A stretch of DNA of 64,000 nucleotides from Hymenobacter baengnokdamensis (GCF_008728635.1 NZ_CP044285.1:2294001-2358000); one strand, 5' to 3'. Shown: positions 51,490 through 60,551, counted from the stretch's first letter. A program made the numbers and translations. The notes: generated by a model not told the origin, from the letters alone.

Positions 51490-51738
51490 GTGTCCCAACT
51501 AAATTCCCCACGCCGACTCGTGGAAGTCTTGCCCAAAGATATCATTATGACTTGGCTACTGCCTCATGTGCCTTTTCCGACCACTAGCCACCGCTCACGC
51601 GTGGCCCCAGCCGAGGTTGTAGGGACCATCTTATACAAACTCAAAATCGGCTGCCACGGGCGCTGGCTGCCCGTCGCCGCGCTGTTCAGCAGGGAGCCTT
51701 TGAGTCGGCAGGGCATGTGCTATCACTTCCGCGTCTGA
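51490..51738 (+). pseudogene. IS5-family-like transposase fragment
   Basis: An 82-codon reading whose second half (VVGTILYKLKIGCHGRWLPV, then SRQGMCYHFRV) matches the N-terminal domain of IS5-family transposases (the ILY-LKTGCQWR-LP pattern). The catalytic domain is missing and the reading ends in TGA after FRV. Shorter matching-looking GC-rich pieces continue to about 51860. It is the remains of an insertion sequence within the cargo. Confidence 0.6.
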
Positions 51739-51954
51739 AGTCGGCGGCCTACTCGGTTTTGACCGAGGTCAGATTAATGACCCCAACTGGTCGTTTATGT
51801 CGGCGTAGTAACTGCCTTTGATGCTGCCTACTTGTTCCTGTTCGGCATCTCCCCATTCTAGGTGGGTACGCTCGCCGCTGAACAAGCACAATTGCTGCTG
51901 CACCCAGCAAATAATAATTTGGATGTGGGTCTAGCCTTTTTGGTGAACTTGTCC

Positions 51955-53430
51955 CTATGCAGTTGGCGAATTACTTTCATCAGTGGACAATGTAGTTGCT
52001 CTATTATCGGCTTCGGACGTGTCAGTTATTATTGGTGCTGTAACGTCTTCGGATTGTTCAGAGATAGAGGTTTCTGCAAGAGCTCTTTCACTGTCTGGAA
52101 CTGTACGAGGGCGCAGTTCCTCAACTGCTTTTTTAGTTTCTTCTGTAGCAAGAGCAACTGGTTTTGGTAAAGAATCTTGGTACTCTTTAGCTTGTGATAA
52201 ATTAAATTTTCTAACCAGTTCAGTGATTGCTGGTACTCCTACTCTGCTGTGAGCAGATGAGAACCGCTGACGCAACTGCTGTATATAGGGAGCGTTAAGC
52301 TTATAGCGGCGTTTATCCGTGGTAATTTCGCTGCTAAGAACTGAACGGAAAGCAGCATTGAATGTAATAACAGCCGGAATAAGTTTTGATTCCCCTAGAT
52401 AAGGGAAAGAAGGTAGAATATGCTTAGCCTGAGCATCTTGATTGAATTTTTGAACTTGCCCTTTGTCCTCTGGTTTAGGCGGAGAAAATTCAGTAAGCAG
52501 GTTGGATTTGTCGAAAATAAGCAACTCTAACATGCCCTTTAGAGAAGGTGCTTTTGTGATTTTATCGCGAATATATACGTCACATTCTGGTGTAATAAGG
52601 ATGCCATAGGTATCCCCTGGTAAATCGAAAATATCCCCAGTCATAATTGGAACATCTTGATTTGGCACAGCAGTGTAATAGATACGTTGGAAAAGTTTAG
52701 CTGCACCTTTATCCGGGTTAGATGGTAAAGCAGTGGAATCGGCTTGCTTAATTATCTCCTCCCGCAACTTAGTGTCTTGTACTAGCTCTTCTGCTAGTAA
52801 ATTGTTCATCAATTCAATGACTTCTAGTATGGCATTTAGGTTATCGTTTTTGCTAGTATCATACAATACTTTTAACCACGAGCTATGCGCGGCTGATAAT
52901 TCACTAAATATGCTTTGGAGAGACTGATTAATAGCACGACTCCAAACTAGGCTAAAATCAAGGTTTAAGTTCTTAGCGGAAAATATGGCAAGTTCAGATT
53001 TAATAAGCTCATATTCTGCTTCAATACCTTTAGGCTCATCAATCCGGATATTCTTACGCTTAAATTCAACACGGTCAGGGAACAATCTTAAGAAGGTTGC
53101 TTTGTCTTTTGAAGGAATTTCCGTGTTTGAGTAAATATAAATCTTAGAGAAGAGCTTAAGCGGCTCTAAAACTGGAAGAGGATGCTTTTTAAGTTTGATT
53201 CCACCAAGTCCCATCTCATCAGCTTCGAGGAACTCACCACTTTTCTCTATAAATTCCCAATCAAGTATGATGACGTCAAAATTTGAAATGGATTTTAATG
53301 CATGGTCTAAATGGTCTAAGTTGTCAACCGTCAAGACAACATACTCTTCCCTGAATAGCTGATACAGCCTGTGTTCAGGTCCATTGCTATCGTGTATCTC
53401 GTCATCTGCAAATAGTACAACTCCTTTCAT
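51955..53430 (-). CDS. Receiver-like protein, partner of GHKL kinase-like protein
   Basis: A 491-aa protein. Residues 1-110 form a receiver-type domain: acidic pocket FADDEI (residues 7-12), candidate phospho-acceptor Asp57 in VIILDWEF and a Ser/Thr switch in YIYSNTE. A long middle region of unknown fold (about 150-400) has GDIFDLPGDTYGILITPECD and LPSFPYLGESKLIPAVITFN. The last ~90 residues are acidic and low-complexity (SISEQSEDVTAPIITDTSEA). It has no classical DNA-binding output. It begins 3 bp after the stop of the GHKL gene, so the two are surely co-translated. It may be the effector or regulator of the cargo system. Confidence 0.75.
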   Translation of the reverse strand: MKGVVLFADDEIHDSNGPEHRLYQLFREEYVVLTVDNLDHLDHALKSISNFDVIILDWEFIEKSGEFLEADEMGLGGIKLKKHPLPVLEPLKLFSKIYIYSNTEIPSKDKATFLRLFPDRVEFKRKNIRIDEPKGIEAEYELIKSELAIFSAKNLNLDFSLVWSRAINQSLQSIFSELSAAHSSWLKVLYDTSKNDNLNAILEVIELMNNLLAEELVQDTKLREEIIKQADSTALPSNPDKGAAKLFQRIYYTAVPNQDVPIMTGDIFDLPGDTYGILITPECDVYIRDKITKAPSLKGMLELLIFDKSNLLTEFSPPKPEDKGQVQKFNQDAQAKHILPSFPYLGESKLIPAVITFNAAFRSVLSSEITTDKRRYKLNAPYIQQLRQRFSSAHSRVGVPAITELVRKFNLSQAKEYQDSLPKPVALATEETKKAVEELRPRTVPDSERALAETSISEQSEDVTAPIITDTSEADNRATTLSTDESNSPTA

Positions 53431-53433
53431 TAT

Positions 53434-55749
53434 CTATACTTCGTCAAATTTTATGAGAAAATTGGCTCCCGGTAGGGCTCGTTCGGATTCTTTGTAAACT
53501 AGTCTTATGCTAGCACCCAGACGAGCAAGCAATTCACGAGTAATAAAAAGACCGAGTCCTCTGCCAGATTCTTTGCGCGAGAAAAAGGACTCAAAAACAA
53601 CATCAGATAAGTCTTCGCTTACTCCTATACCATTGTCAGAAACGAGGATTGTCCTGTTGTCACCATTAATGCGAATGAGAATCTCCTTTTGCTTACCACC
53701 CTTCTCCCTTAGCCAGTAAATAGCATTATCTACCAGATTGATAAGTATTTGCAATAAAGTCCCTTGAGTAGTATCGATTTGGAGGGGAGCACCAATACTC
53801 TCTACTGTAGCTTTGATGCCTAACGCTAACTCATGGCGGAAGTATCGCAAGGTTTTTTCAGCAACATCCCGTACATCGACTGTAACTTCTGTGCGACGGG
53901 ATATTCGAAAAAGAGGCTGGATAACTTGCATCTCATTGTAAACGATATCGATATTCAATTTCAACTCGTCAATAAGCTCGTTAAGCTTTTTGGTAAGTGC
54001 GCCATCATTACGTAGACTAGACCTTAGGTCTTCAATGGTGCCAAATGTTCTTTTCAGAATCATTATGGCATCATGTGATGACTTCTCAACTGCTAAACCT
54101 AGACCAGCTAAGTCCTCATAAGTCTCTATTCGCTCCTTCAGTATAGCGCTGTTTTTATCAAAGCTTGTTTTGAATTCCTCAACTGATTCTATAAGCTTCG
54201 TATTACCAGTTTCTGCTACTTCTTTAGTTAGAGCTTTATAAGCGTTATCAAGCTTAATAGATGTCGACCCAGTAGCTTGTTTCTTTAGTAATCTAACTCG
54301 CTCAATATCTAAATCAGATTCGACCTTCATTGCATTCAGGGTGCCGACGAGTAATGCCTGAAAATCGTCGTAAGCCCCATCTATGTCCATCAAGCCGTAG
54401 CGGCTGGTAGTATCTTTAAGTTTGGGATTCTTCTTTCCCGTAATGTATACGAAGCCTATAATTTGGCTATCACTATAGTACCACCCGGCTTTTACTTGTG
54501 CGCGCCGACGTGACAATTCCAGCCAATCATAGCCTCGTTCTCCGAAAGGATATACCCTAATGCCATCGCGAAATACAAAAACACTATGGCTTTTAACGAA
54601 ATCCTGTTGCGTCTTATTTAATAGAAGAAGCTCTCGGCGTTCTAGCGCGAAATCGTATACATAAAAAGAGAATGATAAGACTCCTTGTTGTGGAACTCTA
54701 AGTCTCTGCGAAGCTTCTTCGATATCGTCAGTGTCGTCTTCTATTTTTTTATTGATATCGTCACTATCACTGACTTCCTCATCAACTTCTTCCTCGTCTT
54801 TTATGCCGGCGAAACGCTTTTTGACATCAGGAGCTTGGAAATCATAGCTATTAAAGTCAAGCAGGTTAATTGTTTCGTCAACGACTCTGTCCTTATAAGG
54901 GGCTGCTGCCTTATACTTATAAGATAGAACACCTTCGGCTGAAATTGTACCTATCATTTGGAAAGGAGCTAACTTCAGCACTTCTTCCCATATTTTAAAG
55001 GGCTTCTTATGAGGGATATTATTGATTTCTAAGCTAAAATCAAAATCGGACGTTATATGATATTCCTTTGGGAAATACTCTTTTCTTAAAATGTCCGGTG
55101 GTGCTACTAATTTCTGTAAGGAAGAGGTAAGCGCATCAAAGTCTTTTTTCGTCCAGACTTGTTTCAACTTTTCGATTTTAATGATTGTGCCAGTACCCTC
55201 TCTTAAGGCCACTGGTGGGTCATTGATAACATATTCGTTTGTGACTTCGCTTAGAAACTTATAATCCTCAACGTTAAGCTTATCCTCGTTGTCATACTCT
55301 TCAAAATTAATAGTTAATTGTACTTCAAGAGTAGTGGCAGTCTTGCTATAAATGGTGATTGAGTGGCCTAACTTATTGATAGCAAAACGACCAATTCCCT
55401 TTTCCCCCTGCATCGTTCGATGCAGGATGGGAGTTTTGCGTTCCCCCTTTTTTTGGAGCAGCTTGTTTGGAGTACCAGGGTTCAAGAAGACATTCAAAAG
55501 GATGTCTTCGTCCATACCTGAACCATTATCTATAATTTCTATAGATGGTTCCAAAAGGGGTAGTGTGCTACCTGGCTTGGATACCCAGTTATTAAACCTG
55601 ATGTCAACTTTTTTAGCATCAGCATCATAAGAGTTTTTTACTATTTCGACCAGTGCGACTAATTTGTCAGTAATGAGCTGGTCGCCAATGATGCCCATGA
55701 TGCGAGCATAAGGCTTGAAGGAAGAGCTTCCTGATTTGACAACAGCCAT
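53434..55749 (-). CDS. Dual GHKL ATPase: MORC/HSP90-like plus histidine-kinase-like
   Basis: A 771-aa protein with two GHKL-type ATP-binding domains. The first (residues about 15-210) has the HSP90/MutL/MORC-like order ALVEIVKNSYDADAKKVDIR, IEIIDNGSGMDED, QGEKGIGRFAINKLG. A middle transducer-like region with a very acidic stretch (DEEEVDEEVSDSDDINKKIE) follows. The C-terminus is kinase-like: a possible H-box (EKSSHDAIMILKRTFG), N-box (LLQILINLVDNAIYWLREKG) and G boxes (VSDNGIGVSEDLSD, KESGRGLGLFITRELL). MORC-like ATPases occur in prokaryotic restriction-modification contexts. The fusion with a kinase half and a receiver-like partner gene downstream is unusual. Confidence 0.85.
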   Translation of the reverse strand: MAVVKSGSSSFKPYARIMGIIGDQLITDKLVALVEIVKNSYDADAKKVDIRFNNWVSKPGSTLPLLEPSIEIIDNGSGMDEDILLNVFLNPGTPNKLLQKKGERKTPILHRTMQGEKGIGRFAINKLGHSITIYSKTATTLEVQLTINFEEYDNEDKLNVEDYKFLSEVTNEYVINDPPVALREGTGTIIKIEKLKQVWTKKDFDALTSSLQKLVAPPDILRKEYFPKEYHITSDFDFSLEINNIPHKKPFKIWEEVLKLAPFQMIGTISAEGVLSYKYKAAAPYKDRVVDETINLLDFNSYDFQAPDVKKRFAGIKDEEEVDEEVSDSDDINKKIEDDTDDIEEASQRLRVPQQGVLSFSFYVYDFALERRELLLLNKTQQDFVKSHSVFVFRDGIRVYPFGERGYDWLELSRRRAQVKAGWYYSDSQIIGFVYITGKKNPKLKDTTSRYGLMDIDGAYDDFQALLVGTLNAMKVESDLDIERVRLLKKQATGSTSIKLDNAYKALTKEVAETGNTKLIESVEEFKTSFDKNSAILKERIETYEDLAGLGLAVEKSSHDAIMILKRTFGTIEDLRSSLRNDGALTKKLNELIDELKLNIDIVYNEMQVIQPLFRISRRTEVTVDVRDVAEKTLRYFRHELALGIKATVESIGAPLQIDTTQGTLLQILINLVDNAIYWLREKGGKQKEILIRINGDNRTILVSDNGIGVSEDLSDVVFESFFSRKESGRGLGLFITRELLARLGASIRLVYKESERALPGANFLIKFDEV

Positions 55750-55753
55750 TAAA

Positions 55754-57091
55754 TTATTTTTTAAGTATTAGGATGTGCTCGGTCGGGTAAATCTCCATAG
55801 CAGTTTTACTGCCTTTCTGCGTGTTGGGCAGAATGCGGCCAGTTGTGGCGTCCCGCAGGGAGGTGAGACGCTTGTTGGGAATGGGCCGCTCCCAGACATC
55901 TTGGATTGTGCAGCCCATCGCCGAGAGCATATCTAAGAAGATAAGGTGATTTGGGATGTCGTGGCCCTTGTAGCGGCTATCGCCGATGACTATGCACAAT
56001 TGTCCGTTTGGCCGCAGCGCGGTGTAGGCTCTTGAGAGGCAATTATGCATAGAGGTAAAGTACTGGTCCACGTGGCGAAGTGGAACAGGGAGCATGACTT
56101 CGCGCAGGTTGCTCAGAGCAAGACTGGCAATGAGTGCTTCGGGCAGGGGAGTAGCTGGCTGCATCTTGGTGCCGATGAAACCGCTCCGCTTAAATGATTC
56201 GACAGTTTGCGCGTTAAACAACCAAAAAACGGAGAGCTGATGCAGGTCAGCGTATTCGTAAGAAGTGAGGTAGGGAGGACTAGTAATGATGGTATCGAAC
56301 AGGTTGGTACCTAACTCGTGGTTTGTCAGGTCGGCGCATACTATCTCAGGCCGGTAAGCAGCTTGCTTGTGTAGTAGCGGTGCAGCAGCCGTGTACCGTT
56401 TCTGGACTTCCTTGGCACGCTTCGTAAAAACATCAATAGCAGGAGGCACTACCCGTTTGTACTTCACCGCCGGGTTAACATCGGCCGGATTACTAGGGCG
56501 AATTGGCCGGCGGTCATGCTGCGGTTTTACACTCCAATCCAACCAGTAGGAAGAGGGCTTTAAACTACTAGAGAAGATAAGCAGAAGCAAGGCCCGTAGG
56601 TCTGAACTTGCAATGGATTCTATTTCCAGAAGCAGTAAAGCTAATTCAACTACATTATTTTCTGGAAACCAATAGGTTAACCGTTCTTGATTCTTGCCTA
56701 TTAAAGCAGCCTGAACGACATCGGATTGCAGTACTAAATCAGGCGCAGTTTTGATAACACTTGCTATTACGCGTTCGATTTCTTTGCTTAATACATCGGG
56801 TTGGATTACTGCTGTTTTTGCCTGCGTAAGAAGGGTTGCTAATGGGTTAACGTCTAGCGCGTAGGAGTGACGCCCTGATAGCATTGCTTCCAAATTTGTG
56901 GTACCACTACCAGCAAAGATGTCTGCTACAATCTCTCCAGGTTGACTGTACTTAGTGACAAGCTCAGTGGCTATTTGCGGGATGAACTTGGCCGGATAAG
57001 GGTGCAGACTATGTGTGTGTGTATTAGTTAAAGCACTTCGAAAACCTAAGTCTTCTCTAGCAATAACGTTGACTTGGCGTACCATGTGCAT
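55754..57091 (-). CDS. DNA methyltransferase (N6A/N4C type)
   Basis: A 445-aa SAM-dependent DNA methyltransferase. SAM motif I is DIFAGSGTTNLEA (57-69), then ALDVNPLATL. The catalytic motif IV is TSPPY (270-274). HPYPAKFIP ahead of motif I is typical of this class. The order (I before IV) and the S/TPPY motif suit N4-cytosine or N6-adenine methylation; no target sequence can be predicted. No separate restriction endonuclease is recognised, so cleavage or another effect would have to come from the adjacent cargo proteins. Starts at 57091 or 57085. The GHKL gene starts 4 bp downstream. Confidence 0.88.
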   Translation of the reverse strand: MHMVRQVNVIAREDLGFRSALTNTHTHSLHPYPAKFIPQIATELVTKYSQPGEIVADIFAGSGTTNLEAMLSGRHSYALDVNPLATLLTQAKTAVIQPDVLSKEIERVIASVIKTAPDLVLQSDVVQAALIGKNQERLTYWFPENNVVELALLLLEIESIASSDLRALLLLIFSSSLKPSSYWLDWSVKPQHDRRPIRPSNPADVNPAVKYKRVVPPAIDVFTKRAKEVQKRYTAAAPLLHKQAAYRPEIVCADLTNHELGTNLFDTIITSPPYLTSYEYADLHQLSVFWLFNAQTVESFKRSGFIGTKMQPATPLPEALIASLALSNLREVMLPVPLRHVDQYFTSMHNCLSRAYTALRPNGQLCIVIGDSRYKGHDIPNHLIFLDMLSAMGCTIQDVWERPIPNKRLTSLRDATTGRILPNTQKGSKTAMEIYPTEHILILKK

Positions 57092-57174
57092 AAATCGAAG
57101 ATATAATGAAGTAAGCCATCCTAGTCGTAAGTAGGCTACTTTGGCAAGCTGTAAAGGTCACAAACTTTGAGAGC

Positions 57175-57531
57175 TTACTTAAAATCTGGCTCAGCTGGGT
57201 CGTCGGCGCGCAGGCCACCGGTGGCCTGGCGGATGAGTACTTTAAGGTCCTTGCGCCATTTGCCAGGGATGCGCCCTTCCAAGTGTAGTTTGCGTAGGCG
57301 CTGGCCAACTAAGTAGTCGACAACAGGTACACCAGGCAGAGGCTCTTCTAATATATTGGAAATCACGATATTATCGACGGGCCAGCCATGCTTTACAGCT
57401 AATACATTGGGCAGGGTAGCGCGGTCAAAGCTTGGGTCGATGCTTTTGACCTGCACATCTGCATACCACTCCTCGCCGATAGTTATAAGACGGTGGGTAT
57501 AAAGAACAAGGTAATCGGGATTGACAGACAT
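57175..57531 (-). CDS. Small hypothetical protein of the cargo operon
   Basis: A 118-aa protein, no signal peptide, helix-strand pattern (YLVLYTHRLITIGEEWYADV ... SFDRATLPNVLAVKHGWP ... LEGRIPGKWRKDLKVLIRQA). It sits 27 bp after the stop of the large coiled-coil gene and 83 bp before the methyltransferase start, so it is the second gene of the operon. It could be a specificity, antitoxin or adaptor subunit. The family is not recognised. Confidence 0.65.
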   Translation of the reverse strand: MSVNPDYLVLYTHRLITIGEEWYADVQVKSIDPSFDRATLPNVLAVKHGWPVDNIVISNILEEPLPGVPVVDYLVGQRLRKLHLEGRIPGKWRKDLKVLIRQATGGLRADDPAEPDFK

Positions 57532-57558
57532 AAATTTAATGCGCAGATGAGTGGTAAA

Positions 57559-59307
57559 TTACTGTCTATGAGTGCCAGCTGTGGGCAAATGGTCGCCACA
57601 ATGGCCAATAATAATGCGACGCCCTTCATTATCACGATGAAAATGAATACGAAAGAGCTTTTTTGGATTATTGCTAAACTTGAGGTGTGGTTCCAAATCC
57701 AAATTAATGCCCTCAAATTCGTCTTCTCGGTGCTTGATAAGTTTAGCGCTCTTACGAGTTTCGCTGCCCTCGCTGTGAGTTAACGTCCAACTGTTGGCAT
57801 CAGCATGAAAGGCTAACTCTAGGTCTTGTGGTACTTGTGGCGGCTGCTCGAAATAGAGGGGCCAGAGCTTCTGGGCTAATAGATAGAGACCAAACCATAA
57901 CTCGTCAACTCCACTTTGGTAAGTAGCACTTTCGACTGAAGTAAGCGCACGAGGGGTGAAAACTATTCGGCTGGGCCAGAGATTACCGGCTAGTTTAACT
58001 ACGTCTATTAATGTGCGTGGCAACTCGCTCAAAGAGTTAACTGCGGCGCTTGCAGATGCTAATTCGCCGTTTATTCTGCGCAGAGATTTCGCTTCAGTTG
58101 AACTATAAATTTTGTCGCGTCGCGCCTTACTAACTTCTTCATGGGCTGCGCTTAGTGCAGATTCTTTGGCAATATCTGCATTTAGGACATCTTCTTGAAG
58201 TTGCTTATTCTCAAGGTCTAACTTTCTCGTCTCCTGCTCAAGCCGGATATTTTCTTTCTCTAGTAGCTCATAAAACTCTTGGGTATCAGCATTGAGTTGA
58301 GCGGTGCCATTACGTACTTCTTCTACCTGGCTGCGTAGGAAATTTAAACGTGCGGTGCGTTGGGCATCTTCTACATCATCAGGTGAGAAGAGTGCTCGCG
58401 GGTGAGCAAGCGTTGCTTGGCGTATTAAGCTGGGTACGAACCACTGGCTGATTTGCTTAGCTCCTTCAGCATCAATAGTTGGGGCTGAGAAATAGCGGTG
58501 GCGCACGGCATCGCCTTTCCGAATGGAGTCGAGCCCGCGCTGATAGACGCGGATTGACCCTGGGTAGCATTGGTAAGCCTTTGGAATGTAGAGAGTTTGC
58601 TCTTGTTTTGTTTCGTAGGGTAGGCAAATGACTGCGGCAACCCCAGTCAGTTGTTCGCTTAGCTTCGCAGTGTCGATGGGGTACCTGGCACCTGGTTTGC
58701 CCGTGACGACCACTACTGGTGCCTCGCGCTGAGGGTCTTGCAGTAGCTGCCAGAGTTGTTTTATTTGTCCTTCGCCGTAAAAGTGGGGAGTAGGCGTTAG
58801 GCGTAGCGAGCCTAGGCGTACATCCCAATCGCCCCCCTTCATTAAGTACTTAATAATTAGGGGAACAGTGGGCTCTGGTGAGACGAGCGGAGCCCCCATA
58901 TATTCATCGCGTAGGCAGTGTGATAAGCGTACACCAACACGTAGGCAACTGTCCGGCAGACATTCAATACCAATGTCTGTCCGCCAGCGCCGGTCTTGTG
59001 GTAGGTCTCGATCGGGGTGCTCATACCGACAAGACCAAAGTTTAGGAGGATATTCTTCGCCAGCGCTTTGCGTTTTGATAATGGTGGAATTACTGCCCAT
59101 CCACTGCTTGCCTCCTAGAGAAGGGGCAAGAAAAGAATTGATATGAAACAACTCCTCAAGCAGTGCTTTGCTGTGCTTACCCAGGTTCTGTCGTAGCCAG
59201 CCATAGATGTTACCCAAGGCACCCTCCCAGGCTGTTTGCTGTGAACTGAGCGTATGCGGCTGTATAATAAATACACTTTTGTAGTGAGTGGTGTATTCGG
59301 TAAACAT
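57559..59307 (-). CDS. Large coiled-coil protein heading the cargo operon
   Basis: A 582-aa protein. The N-terminal half has folded blocks (WRTDIGIECLPD, VRLSHCLRDEYMGAPLVS) and a strand-turn segment PVVVVTGKPGARYPID followed by QLTGVAAVICLP and CYPGSIRVYQRG. Residues about 335-425 are a coiled coil (EFYELLEKENIRLEQETRKL). The last ~30 residues read LFRIHFHRDNEGRRIIIGHC followed by GDHL, a pattern also seen in small toxin-like or plasmid-borne proteins; that resemblance is from memory and unverified. It is the first gene of the leftward operon and could be the effector or sensor. No nuclease motif is certain. Confidence 0.75.
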   Translation of the reverse strand: MFTEYTTHYKSVFIIQPHTLSSQQTAWEGALGNIYGWLRQNLGKHSKALLEELFHINSFLAPSLGGKQWMGSNSTIIKTQSAGEEYPPKLWSCRYEHPDRDLPQDRRWRTDIGIECLPDSCLRVGVRLSHCLRDEYMGAPLVSPEPTVPLIIKYLMKGGDWDVRLGSLRLTPTPHFYGEGQIKQLWQLLQDPQREAPVVVVTGKPGARYPIDTAKLSEQLTGVAAVICLPYETKQEQTLYIPKAYQCYPGSIRVYQRGLDSIRKGDAVRHRYFSAPTIDAEGAKQISQWFVPSLIRQATLAHPRALFSPDDVEDAQRTARLNFLRSQVEEVRNGTAQLNADTQEFYELLEKENIRLEQETRKLDLENKQLQEDVLNADIAKESALSAAHEEVSKARRDKIYSSTEAKSLRRINGELASASAAVNSLSELPRTLIDVVKLAGNLWPSRIVFTPRALTSVESATYQSGVDELWFGLYLLAQKLWPLYFEQPPQVPQDLELAFHADANSWTLTHSEGSETRKSAKLIKHREDEFEGINLDLEPHLKFSNNPKKLFRIHFHRDNEGRRIIIGHCGDHLPTAGTHRQ

Positions 59308-59380
59308 GGGTGGGATGTGTATGAGGTAGTCTAGTCAAGGCGCACAGAAGCAGGCTGTATATTACCTGAGTCATTAAGTG

Positions 59381-59838
59381 CAGAAAAGAACAAAAAAACG
59401 CCGGATAAATGGCGTAAGTACGACGATACTTTCAAGGTCGAGATCCTGCGTCCAGCCTCCGAAAGCCGCAGCACGCAAGCGGCGGCCCAGTAACTCGGCA
59501 GTAGTCCCAAAATGCTCTGTCGCTAGCAAGAAGCGAAATTCGTCGCCGAAGTAGGTAGCGTGGAAGTGGCCCGCGACCCGAAGGTACGTCAACTGCGCGC
59601 CCAACTCAAATGGGCGGAGCAGGAGCTGGACATGTTAAAAAAAGTCTTGGTCATCTTTGGCCAGCCGACTTGGTGAGCATCTATTGCTGCCTCGCTCAGT
59701 GCTGGAACCAAGTACCCGTGCGCAAGCTCTGCCAGGTGCTGCGGGTGGCACCAAGTACGTGCAGCGGCGACAACTGTCAACGCCGGAGCCAGTTTGGCAA
59801 GTAGCGGTGCGGGCAGAATTTAACTGGCATTTTAGTTA
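59381..59838 (+). pseudogene. IS3-family transposase remnant (orfA and part of orfB)
   Basis: From 59389 the frame reads KKTPDKWRKYDDTFKVEILR, typical of IS3-family OrfA helix-turn-helix proteins, but has in-frame stops after STQAAAQ and after KMLCR. The leucine-zipper end (RQLRAQLKWAEQELDMLKKV) stops at 59674-59676. An OrfB start-like piece (VRKLCQVLRVAPST) follows in another frame and breaks off by 59838. The element is inactive. Confidence 0.7.
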
Positions 59839-59862
59839 GACCACCTCACTCCTGAGGTGGTC
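59839..59862. repeat. Perfect 10-bp hairpin at IS remnant junction
   Basis: gaccacctca ctcc tgaggtggtc lies exactly between the two IS3-type remnants. It could be an IS end, as IS3 ends often begin TGacc, or a terminator lacking a T tract. Confidence 0.45.
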
Positions 59863-59903
59863 GGGTAATTCTGGATAGCACAGGGTTTTATCTTTCGATT
59901 GTC

Positions 59904-60071
59904 ATGAAAGGCAACCCTCAACCCGCCAAACGTCAGCGTTATGACGCCACCTTTCGGGCCGAGGCCCTGCGACTAGCCAGCAAGCATTCCAGCAACTCGG
60001 TAGGCGGCGAGGTGTACACAAGTTCCCCAGTGAAAATAAATCGTCGAAACAGACTCGCGAATGGTCACTAG
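59904..60071 (+). pseudogene. Second IS3-family OrfA fragment
   Basis: ATG 59904 begins MKGNPQPAKRQRYDATFRAE then ALRLASKHSSNSVGGEV, a typical IS3-family OrfA N-terminus; the similarity breaks at about 60010 and the frame closes at 60071. It is a different copy from the one at 59381, in the same orientation. Confidence 0.6.
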
Positions 60072-60110
60072 GCGATTAATATTGTCCAAACTAAAAGAAG
60101 CATTAAATTG

Positions 60111-60539
60111 ATGAACGCACGAGTACTAGTAATTATGGGGACATTGCCACTGTTGTCCGGCAGCATTACTCGGCCAGCAGGAGCCTATGACTGCCTGGTA
60201 CATTCCTATAGCGGGAAGATTGGTCAACGACGCTTGCAGGTTGTTATCAACCAAGCCACTTTCAATGGGCTATTCAGCTTGCAAGGTACCTTAAGTGGCT
60301 ATAATACAGTGAGCCATACGACACGGCCTGTAACAGGTACCTTTAAAGTACTCAGCCAGGGGCGGGCGGAGGTTATATTGCAAGAGCCTGGCAGCCAGCA
60401 ATATGATGGAACATTCCGACTAGTTTCGGCTTGTTACAAGGACGGCACAGCACGTTTATCGGGCTCCTGGGAGTGTTATCGCTGCGAACTGCCGGCCAAA
60501 ACGGTAGTATTAAATGCCGCTTCTGGGCTATATAACTAA
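60111..60539 (+). CDS. Exported hypothetical protein of the cargo
   Basis: A 142-aa protein starting at ATG 60111 (a TTG directly before is less likely). A signal-like segment (VLVIMGTLPLLSGSITRPAGA) is followed by a small beta-rich domain (RRLQVVINQATFNGLFSLQG, TGTFKVLSQGRAEVILQEPG, ARLSGSWECYRCELPAKTVV) with four cysteines. It could be a beta barrel or a lysozyme-inhibitor-sized fold; not recognised. It begins a rightward group of three genes; the next starts 12 bp after its stop. Confidence 0.6.
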   Translation: MNARVLVIMGTLPLLSGSITRPAGAYDCLVHSYSGKIGQRRLQVVINQATFNGLFSLQGTLSGYNTVSHTTRPVTGTFKVLSQGRAEVILQEPGSQQYDGTFRLVSACYKDGTARLSGSWECYRCELPAKTVVLNAASGLYN

Positions 60540-60551
60540 TATTGTAAAAAA

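Noticed and set aside
55754..57091. Classical type II restriction-modification pair
   Set aside because: The methyltransferase is clear, but no adjacent protein shows a recognisable PD-(D/E)XK, HNH or GIY-YIG nuclease motif.
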